Source: Actinomycetes bacterium (GTDB lineage Bacteria > Actinomycetota > Acidimicrobiia > Acidimicrobiales > Microtrichaceae). From it: a stretch of 7,099 nt of DNA. Below are positions 1 through 6,139 of this stretch, in pieces. The notes beneath the pieces were generated by a model that made no database searches, was not told the origin of the DNA, and worked only from the letters and a program-made list of their open reading frames with translations. The number at the start of each line of letters is the position of its first letter. The first letter of the stretch is position 1. Where the stretch lies: the NCBI GenBank assembly GCA_023423215.1, contig JAFAFZ010000411.1:1-7099 (forward strand), read 5' to 3'. Made by a program: the position numbers and the translations under genes.

Positions 1-803
1 ATCGCGTCCTCGATGTCGACCGCGAAGCGGCGTGCGTCCTCGTCCTCGGCCGGGCGCAGCGGCGCGCCGACGTTCACGACGACCGTCTGCGGCTCGGGCC
101 GGTTGCGACCCTTGGGCAGGACCCGCCCCGTGCCGTGCAGGTGGATGGGCACGACGGGCACGCCGCAGCGGACCGACAGGTATGCGGCGCCGCCCTTGTG
201 GGGCTGGCCCCAGCCGTCGGGGGAACGTCCGCCCTCGGGGAAGATGAGCAGCGACCACCCGTCCTCGATGAGCGACGCCGCACGGTCCGCCGACCGTCGG
301 CTGACCTTCTTGCGCTCCATCGGGACGGCGCCGTACGCCCACGCGGCGAGCGTGGCCTTGGTCCGGGTGTCGAAGAAGTAGTCCGCCGCCGCGGCGACCA
401 CGAGCTCGTGGCGCCACGGCATCGGGATGCTCGTCAGCAGCACCGTCGTGTCGAGGTGGCTGTGGTGGTTCGCCACGAAGATCGCCGGACCCGACAGGTC
501 GTCCAGTCGATCCACGTTGCGGAGCTCGGGTCGGCAGGCGGCGACGGCGATGCCCCGGCCGACGGTCGCCAGCGCGGCGGTGCGGCTCCACCGGGCGACG
601 GGGGAGCGGGCCCACTCGGTGTCGTAGCGGTCGCCGAGGGTGTCCTCGACCGCGACCGGCTCGACGCCGCGCGGGGTCGAGGCCGCGGTGTAGGGGAACC
701 CGAGCGAACGCACCTGCGCGAGCGGCCGGGGCAGGCGCCGACGAGCGGCGTCCCACAGCTCGGTCGGGCTCGGTCGCGGCGTCGCGTTCGGGTCAGGTGA
801 CAT
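1..803 (-). CDS. PlsC-type lysophospholipid/1-acylglycerol-phosphate acyltransferase, partial (C-terminus beyond left edge)
   Basis: Membrane-associated acyltransferase of the PlsC/LPLAT family, which moves an acyl chain from acyl-CoA or acyl-ACP to a lysophospholipid or similar acceptor. 267 residues are visible with no stop before the left edge. Motif I NHHSHLD (NHx4D, catalytic His) is at 112-118, a motif II-like GAVPMER at 158-164, motif III FPEGGRS at 188-194 (usually FPEGTRS) and motif IV VVPIHLHG at 217-224. An N-terminal stretch of about 105 residues precedes the fold, with a weakly hydrophobic segment near 75-90. The ATG overlaps the end of the LarA-like gene by eleven bases and lacks a clear ribosome site, so translation probably depends on reinitiation. 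In mycobacterial PlsC (Rv2483c) a HAD-IB domain is fused to an acyltransferase; here a HAD domain lies three genes upstream in the same transcript. The acceptor cannot be told from sequence. Confidence 0.9.
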   Translation of the reverse strand, partial: MSPDPNATPRPSPTELWDAARRRLPRPLAQVRSLGFPYTAASTPRGVEPVAVEDTLGDRYDTEWARSPVARWSRTAALATVGRGIAVAACRPELRNVDRLDDLSGPAIFVANHHSHLDTTVLLTSIPMPWRHELVVAAAADYFFDTRTKATLAAWAYGAVPMERKKVSRRSADRAASLIEDGWSLLIFPEGGRSPDGWGQPHKGGAAYLSVRCGVPVVPIHLHGTGRVLPKGRNRPEPQTVVVNVGAPLRPAEDEDARRFAVDIEDA

Positions 804-2466
804 CGGCCATGCCGATCGGCGGGTTCTTCACGTAGGTGACCGTCGGCTGCGGACCCACGACGTCGCTCGCCATCTCGAGCGCGTCCGCCAGCGTCGAGGC
901 GGGTCGGAACCCGAGCCGTCGCACGGTCGCCGGGTCGCCGCCGACCACGATCACCTGCGACAGGTGCTCGAGCGCGTGGCTGCCCCAGTACCACATGTAG
1001 AACGGGTGCACGCCGTGGTAGGCGTAGCTGGTCCGGTACAGGTGCCGGTACCACTCGTCGGTGGCGTAGCTCGTCTCGTAGCGCTGCTCGATCTCGATCG
1101 GGTCGGTCGTCTCGGCGAGGACCTGCTCGAAGAAGTCGATGTAGCTCGGGTGGTGCACCGGGTGGAACTCGTTCGCGGTCGGGTGCGTCATGATCAGCAC
1201 GCCGCCCTCTCGCACCACGGGCCGGCCCTTGTACATGTTGAAGAAGTAGCCGAGCCCGAGGCACATCACGAGGATCGGGTTCATGATCGAGTTCACGTTG
1301 TACGGCCCGACGTAGGGCAGGCCGTACAGCACGATGTCGGTCTGACCCTCGACCGGCACGAGCTGCTGGCGGTACACGTCCGCGGTGGTCAGCTTGTGGA
1401 CCGCTTCGACCTCGCCCGCGTGCACGCCGGTCAGCCCGTAGGGCGCCTCCCAGCTGTGCATGATCTTGCGGCGGGCGGGCGGGCGCAGGCGGTCGAGCGT
1501 CGTCTTCACGCCCAGGAACGTGGCGCGGTCCTTCGCCGTCCACTCCCACTCGCGCTTGGCCAGCACCGACATGGGACCGTCGCCGAACAGGTCGTTGTTC
1601 ACGGTGGTCTCGATCTGGAAGATCTTGATGCCCGCGTTGCGCAGCACGTCGCCCTGGCGCCAGTTGCTGCGGTGCAGCTCCGAGTTGTCCTGGTCCATGA
1701 ACGACTTCGCGTTGCGCATGGTCTTCACGTTGTGGTGGTGGCGGATGCCCTGGTAGCCGGACAGCCCCGTCGCGGTGGACTTCCAGCCGCCGTCCATCGA
1801 CACGAGGTTGATGTTGACGTAGACGATCAGGTCGGACTCGGCGGCCCGCTTCGACATCTGGACCTCTTCGCCGTGGCGGGTCTCGCCCAGCACGACCATG
1901 CCGTCGGGGTCCTCGGCGTCGTGGTTGTACAGCTGCCCGCGCGGGGCGAACGCGTCGTAGATCCGGTCGCCGAGGCAGTAGCGCAGCTCGGCCTCGGTCA
2001 TGCGCCGGTGCAGCGCCAGCGCGGCGATGATGTGGATGTCGTCCACGCCTGCGTCGGCGGCCAGGTCCAGCACCGCCTCGATGACCCGCTGGCGGATGTC
2101 GGGCCGACGCATCTTGGGCAGCGGGAGCGAGATGTCGTCGAACGCGATCGTCAGCGTCATGCCGGCGAAGAGCTGCGCGGGCAGCGGGTCGGCGTCGACC
2201 GGGTGCAGCAGCGCGTCCCGGATAGCCTCGTCGGGATGCTCCAAGCCTGCGAGCGGCTCGGGCGGGTAGATCACCCGGCTGCGGCCCGCCGGCAGGCGCT
2301 CCAGGCGGAACTGCTCGCCCGAGTGCAGCAGGACCGGCGGCGTCGAGCGGTCGACGTCGAGCACGAGCCCGGGCCGCGGCGCGGGACGAGCCGGCGCGGA
2401 GCGGCCTCGACCGGGCAGCGATCGGCCGGGGCGTGCGGAACGAGCGGGGCGTGGGGTCTGGCTCAA
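793..2466 (-). CDS. LarA-like protein (nickel-pincer lactate racemase superfamily, DUF2088), divergent
   Basis: A 557-residue protein (with the TTG start) of the LarA superfamily; lactate racemase itself has about 425. LarA enzymes use a nickel-pincer nucleotide held by a lysine to racemise or epimerise 2-hydroxyacids. Aligned by eye with L. plantarum LarA, His153 (in LHRRMT) matches His108, Lys229 (in GGWK) matches the cofactor Lys184, and His245, sixteen residues on, matches nickel ligand His200. The His174 position is Ile219, and the Asp-x-Thr-Arg motif reads as DISLP (111-115). Residues 375-455 resemble the LarA C-terminal domain. Residues 464-501 are crowded with Tyr, Trp and His and look like an addition. 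The first 34 residues are Arg/Pro/Ala/Ser-rich low complexity. TTG is chosen because it overlaps the previous stop as TTGA and has a GAAAGG site; GTG at 2364 is the alternative. Cofactor genes larB, larC and larE are not in the window. Superfamily confident, reaction unknown. Confidence 0.85.
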   Translation of the reverse strand: MSQTPRPARSARPGRSLPGRGRSAPARPAPRPGLVLDVDRSTPPVLLHSGEQFRLERLPAGRSRVIYPPEPLAGLEHPDEAIRDALLHPVDADPLPAQLFAGMTLTIAFDDISLPLPKMRRPDIRQRVIEAVLDLAADAGVDDIHIIAALALHRRMTEAELRYCLGDRIYDAFAPRGQLYNHDAEDPDGMVVLGETRHGEEVQMSKRAAESDLIVYVNINLVSMDGGWKSTATGLSGYQGIRHHHNVKTMRNAKSFMDQDNSELHRSNWRQGDVLRNAGIKIFQIETTVNNDLFGDGPMSVLAKREWEWTAKDRATFLGVKTTLDRLRPPARRKIMHSWEAPYGLTGVHAGEVEAVHKLTTADVYRQQLVPVEGQTDIVLYGLPYVGPYNVNSIMNPILVMCLGLGYFFNMYKGRPVVREGGVLIMTHPTANEFHPVHHPSYIDFFEQVLAETTDPIEIEQRYETSYATDEWYRHLYRTSYAYHGVHPFYMWYWGSHALEHLSQVIVVGGDPATVRRLGFRPASTLADALEMASDVVGPQPTVTYVKNPPIGMADVT

Positions 2467-3725
2467 CGTCGAGCAGCCTTTCGGGGCGGGAGCACGGGTG
2501 CGGCGGGGTGGTCCGGGTCCTGCAGCGAGAACGCGACCTTGACCGCGCCGCGACGGCCGGCCTCGCCGGCGTGGGCGAGCGCTTCGGCGTAGCGGGACAG
2601 GGGATAGGTGGCCGAGACGAGTCGGCCGAGGTCGGCCGCGGCGACGAGCTCGGCGGCCAGGTCGAACGTGCGGATCGGCGTGCCGTCCAGCACTTCGGTG
2701 CCGTACGCGTACGCGCCGGTCAACGAGATCTCGCGCTGCCACAGCGGGGTCAGGTCCACCGTCTCGACGCCCGGCATGCCGACCAGCACGATGCGTCCGC
2801 CGGGGCGGGTCACGGCGAGCGCCGTGCGCAGGCTGTCCGCGTTGCCGACGCAGTCGATCGTGACGTCCGCACCGCCGGTCAGCCGCGCCCCGCCCTCGAG
2901 CGGGGACGGCCCGGCGATCTGCGTCGCCACCATCTGCGTGCCGACGGTGCGGCGCACGGCGCGAGCCAGCTCGTCGGGCGCGCAGGTCACGAGCCGGCCG
3001 GCGCGGGACGAGAGCTCACCGGTCAGCTCGCGCTGGTGCGGGTGCTTGGCCGCCACGACCAGGCGAGACGGCGGCGTCCAGCGGTCCAGGGCGGCGAGGG
3101 TCAGCAGGCCGAGCGTGCCGGCCCCGATCAGCGCTACGGACTCGTCCGGCTGCACCTGCGCGGCCAGCGCGGCGTGCACCGCGCACGCCGTCGGCTCGAT
3201 CAGCACCGCGGCGTGGTCGTCCAGCTCGTCGGGCACCTCGTGCAGCTGGCTGGTGTGGGCGACCATCGCCTCGGACCAGCCGCCGCCCGTGTCGCAGCAG
3301 TAGCCCGTCTGCAGCCCGGCGTCGACGCAGCCCTGGGTCAGGTGCTCGCAGTTGCCGAGACGCCCCTCCGCGCACGCGGGGCACAGGTGGTCCAGGCCGC
3401 GGGCGACGCAGCCGAGGACGGGTTCGACGACGACGCGCCGGCCGTCGGGGTCGTCCGCGACGCCCTCGTGTCCGGGGGTGAACGGGAACGACACGATCGG
3501 TTCGAACCAGCGGCTGGAGCGACCGTCGACCGTGGCGAGGTCCGAACCGCAGATGCCGGACAGGCGCGGCCGCAACGTCACCCAGTCCGGGCCCGGCAGG
3601 TGGGGTGCGTCGACGTCGCGCAGGGCGAGCGGGCCGACACGTCCGCCTCCGCCCGAGCGCAGCGAGCTGGCGAGCCGGGCGGCGCCGAAGCGCGCCAGGT
3701 CGCGGTCGATGACGAGCGCCTTCAT
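2463..3725 (-). CDS. Zinc-dependent medium-chain alcohol/polyol dehydrogenase
   Basis: A 420-residue medium-chain dehydrogenase (ADH_N plus ADH_zinc_N) that would interconvert an alcohol and a carbonyl compound with NAD(P). Catalytic zinc ligands are Cys59 in GICGSD, His86-Glu87 in PGHEG and Glu177 in IEPTA. Four cysteines at 106, 115, 118 and 126 form the structural-zinc lobe, but the first lies eight residues before the second instead of the usual two. The nucleotide motif GAGTLG is at 201-206. The second Rossmann strand ends in AAKHPH (225-230) without the acidic residue typical of NAD enzymes, which hints at NADP (inference). The C-terminus (401-420) is a Pro/Arg-rich tail. The ATG overlaps the FAR-HAD stop as ATGA and follows a strong GGGAGGG ribosome site. 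Its place after the reductase suggests it handles the fatty aldehyde/alcohol or another intermediate of the same route. The family identification is firm; the substrate is not. Confidence 0.93.
   Translation of the reverse strand: MKALVIDRDLARFGAARLASSLRSGGGGRVGPLALRDVDAPHLPGPDWVTLRPRLSGICGSDLATVDGRSSRWFEPIVSFPFTPGHEGVADDPDGRRVVVEPVLGCVARGLDHLCPACAEGRLGNCEHLTQGCVDAGLQTGYCCDTGGGWSEAMVAHTSQLHEVPDELDDHAAVLIEPTACAVHAALAAQVQPDESVALIGAGTLGLLTLAALDRWTPPSRLVVAAKHPHQRELTGELSSRAGRLVTCAPDELARAVRRTVGTQMVATQIAGPSPLEGGARLTGGADVTIDCVGNADSLRTALAVTRPGGRIVLVGMPGVETVDLTPLWQREISLTGAYAYGTEVLDGTPIRTFDLAAELVAAADLGRLVSATYPLSRYAEALAHAGEAGRRGAVKVAFSLQDPDHPAAPVLPPRKAARR
2477..2482 (-). promoter_or_regulatory. Ribosome-binding site supporting the TTG start of the LarA-like gene
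   Basis: GAAAGG on the minus strand, ten bases before the TTG at 2466 and inside the coding end of the dehydrogenase gene. The match to the anti-Shine-Dalgarno is moderate and the spacing slightly long. No comparable site precedes the alternative GTG at 2364, so this favours TTG. Confidence 0.5.
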
Positions 3726-6139
3726 CGGGCCACCCTCCCGCCGCCGCGTCCGGGTCGGTCGACCTGGCCGGTCGGTGCGCCGCGCCAGCGCCCGGCGAAG
3801 GGCAGCAGCGGGTGGCGGAACCCGGCACCGGGCCGGAAGTCCTCGACGAGCCAGCCGCGCTTGCGGGCGATGGACGCCAGCCGCGGCTCGGGGTTCACCG
3901 CGACCGGGAAGCCGACCACCTCGAGCATCGGCAGGTCCGAGGAGCTGTCCGCGTAGGCGACGCTCTCCTCGAGCGAGAGCCCTTCGGCCTCGCAGTACTC
4001 GCGCAGGATCGAGGCGCGGGCCTCGACCGTCGGCGGGACCTGGTCGAGCTGGCCGGAGAGCACCTCGACGCCGTCGCGGTCCTCCTCGCGGCCGAGGCGG
4101 GCGCAGATGACGTCGTCGAAGAGCGGGGTGAGCGGCTCGATCAGGACGTCGAGCGCGCCGGTGATGAGCACCGTCCGGTGCCCGAGCGCACGGTGCTCGC
4201 GCACCCGTCGGATCGCCGCGGGGAACGAACGCGCCAGCAGGACCTGGCTGAAGTGCTCGAGCGCGTCCTCGTCGAGCTGCTCGATCGGCGCGCCCTCGTA
4301 GCGGCGGTAGAACGACCGCAGGAAGTCCGACCGGTCCTTGCGGTCCTGCGCGGCCAGCGACGGCGCCTCGGCCAGGGTGCGGGCGGCGAAGCGCAACCGG
4401 TCCGCCGCGCTCAGCCGACGCGTCGCCATCCACGAGTAGGACGTGACGACGTTCGACGCGATCAGCGTGTTCTCCAGGTCGAACGCGGCGACGTGGCGCT
4501 CGGGCGACAGGACCCGCGCCCGCAGTCGGTCGGTGCGCTGGTCCGCGGCGCGCTTGGTGGGCGAGGAGCGCGCGCGGCCGTGGTGGACCACCGACGGCAG
4601 GTGGATCTCGGTGATGTAGTCGTCCCAGCCGACCGCGGTCGGGTCGAGCGCGAACAGCGCGCGCTCGGTGTCGTCCATGCGGTCCCACAGCGTCAGCAGG
4701 TGCGAGACGCCGTACACGGCCTCGCACTCGGTGTACGCGCCGTAGAGCTCGACGTAGGTGCTGGCCCGCTCGACCTGGCTGCGACGCTCCTCGATCGAGG
4801 CGCCCCACTGGGCGGCGCGGCCACGCAGCGGCAGGTTGACCACGACCTTCTCGGCCGCCCGCAGCATGGTGCCGGCGCGGTCGAGCTGACCCTCGACGCG
4901 GCCACGCCCGGGGAAGCGCCAGTCCGGCACGATGATCGGCTGGCCGTGCGGGTCGTAGAGCGGGTGCTCGGTGAACCACTCTCGGACCCGGTCGACGAGG
5001 CGCTGGTACTTCAGCGGGTTCGTCGAACCGCTGGCGATCTGCACGATGTGCGGCGTGCCGGCCGAGGTGTCCTCGTCGGGCTCGGGCACGCGCCCGGCGG
5101 TGGCGACGATCGCGGCGACGACCAGGTCGACCGGGATCACGTCGACGACGCCCTCGGGGACGCCGGGGAACTCCTTCAGCAGGCCGCGGGCGTAGGAGAG
5201 GATGATCGGCTCGGCCATCCGGAAGCCGCGTATCCAACCCGGGCGCGGCTCCAGCAGTGCGGACTCGATGATCGAGGGGCGCACGACGCTGAGTCGCGGC
5301 GCGCCCTCGCCGCGACGGCGCAGCGTCTGGACCGTCGCCATCTCGCCGAGAGCCTTGGTGAAGGCGTAGGCGTCGGGCCAGCCGACCGACGCGGCTCGTG
5401 CGCGGCCCAGCTCGACCATGCGGTCGTGCACCCAGTCCTTGCGCAGCTCCTCGGTGCGCTTCGCGAGCAGCGGACCGCCGGCGGAGCCGAGCTCGAAGCG
5501 TGCCCGTGCCCCGAACTCCGAGAGGCGCTCGGGTGCCCGGCTCTCCGCGTCGGTGTCGCTCTTCGAGCGGCGTGCGGCGGCCACCTCGGCGCGCCAATCG
5601 ATGCCGGCGATGAACGGGTCGACGTCGACGGGTTCCTCGGGCGCGTTGCCGCGGCGGTTGCCGGCGACGTAGCAGGTGCTGACGCACACCAGGTGCGGCG
5701 ACACGCCGAGCTCGGCGAGCGTCTCGGCGATGCGCACCGGCCCGAGCAGGTTGACCTCGACCGCGCGGTCGAGCGGCGAGTCGAACGCGACGGTCGCTGC
5801 CGAGTGGATGACGACGTCGCACGACGCCAGCTGCGCACGGCCGTCGTCGTCCAGGCCCAGGCCGTCGGTGCCCACGTCGCCGGAGACCACGTGCACGCGT
5901 GCCGCGAGCGCTTCGAAGCCGTCGTCGCCCAGCTCGGCTCGGAGCCGGTCGAAGCAGTCGTTGCGCAGCACCTCGCGCTCGACGCGCCGCTGGGCGGACG
6001 AGCGTCGCCCGTCGCGCACCAGCAGGACGAGCTCGACGTCGGGGACGCAGCGCAGCAGGCGCTCGACCAGCGCGGTGCCGACGAAGCCGGTCGACCCGGT
6101 GATGAAGATGCGGTCGCCCCGCAGCTGCTCGAGGATCAT
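3722..6139 (-). CDS. Fatty acyl-CoA reductase-like protein fused to a HAD-IB phosphatase-like domain
   Basis: An 805-residue two-part protein. Residues 1-400 are an extended-SDR, male-sterility type reductase (NAD_binding_4 family): NAD(P) motif TGSTGFVG at 14-21, GDV near 87-89, HSAA at 112-115, VSTCYVAGN at 153-161 and catalytic Tyr258/Lys262 in YAFTK. This family reduces acyl-CoA or acyl-ACP to fatty aldehyde or alcohol with NADPH. Residues about 420-520, with FALDPTAVGWDDY at 496-508, resemble the FAR C-terminal domain. Residues 550-770 are a HAD-IB domain like the SerB-related hydrolases: motif I FDLENTL at 553-559, motif II LITG at 658-661, motif III probably at Arg708 and motif IV DSSSD at 731-735. 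The usual second motif I Asp is Glu556 and the usual motif III Lys is Arg, so phosphatase activity is uncertain. No transmembrane segment is evident. ATG at 6139 is chosen because it directly precedes the Rossmann fold and overlaps the ddl stop. The acyl substrate is unknown. Confidence 0.9.
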   Translation of the reverse strand: MILEQLRGDRIFITGSTGFVGTALVERLLRCVPDVELVLLVRDGRRSSAQRRVEREVLRNDCFDRLRAELGDDGFEALAARVHVVSGDVGTDGLGLDDDGRAQLASCDVVIHSAATVAFDSPLDRAVEVNLLGPVRIAETLAELGVSPHLVCVSTCYVAGNRRGNAPEEPVDVDPFIAGIDWRAEVAAARRSKSDTDAESRAPERLSEFGARARFELGSAGGPLLAKRTEELRKDWVHDRMVELGRARAASVGWPDAYAFTKALGEMATVQTLRRRGEGAPRLSVVRPSIIESALLEPRPGWIRGFRMAEPIILSYARGLLKEFPGVPEGVVDVIPVDLVVAAIVATAGRVPEPDEDTSAGTPHIVQIASGSTNPLKYQRLVDRVREWFTEHPLYDPHGQPIIVPDWRFPGRGRVEGQLDRAGTMLRAAEKVVVNLPLRGRAAQWGASIEERRSQVERASTYVELYGAYTECEAVYGVSHLLTLWDRMDDTERALFALDPTAVGWDDYITEIHLPSVVHHGRARSSPTKRAADQRTDRLRARVLSPERHVAAFDLENTLIASNVVTSYSWMATRRLSAADRLRFAARTLAEAPSLAAQDRKDRSDFLRSFYRRYEGAPIEQLDEDALEHFSQVLLARSFPAAIRRVREHRALGHRTVLITGALDVLIEPLTPLFDDVICARLGREEDRDGVEVLSGQLDQVPPTVEARASILREYCEAEGLSLEESVAYADSSSDLPMLEVVGFPVAVNPEPRLASIARKRGWLVEDFRPGAGFRHPLLPFAGRWRGAPTGQVDRPGRGGGRVAR
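3733..3739 (-). promoter_or_regulatory. Shine-Dalgarno site of the zinc dehydrogenase gene
   Basis: On the minus strand the sequence GGGAGGG lies inside the end of the FAR-HAD gene. Its GGAGG core ends eight bases before the ATG at 3725. It is the clearest ribosome-binding site in the window and supports that start. Confidence 0.8.

Noticed and set aside
1471..1485. Run of GGGC repeats, possible G-quadruplex
   Set aside because: Only three short GGG runs, explained by Arg/Pro/Ala codons of the LarA-like gene on the other strand.
964..2592. Long plus-strand open frame across the LarA-like gene
   Set aside because: It is opposite a gene with clear family motifs. Its translation is Val/Arg/His/Gly-rich with no recognisable domain, as expected of an antisense frame in GC-rich DNA.
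2433..3956. 507-codon plus-strand open frame across the dehydrogenase gene
   Set aside because: It lies antisense to a protein with intact zinc and NAD(P) motifs; the composition is low-complexity Arg/Gly/Ala/Val.
4589..4591. GTG (Val517 of FAR-HAD) as start of a separate HAD gene
   Set aside because: No ribosome site precedes it and the frame is uninterrupted from the reductase, so a fusion is the simpler reading.
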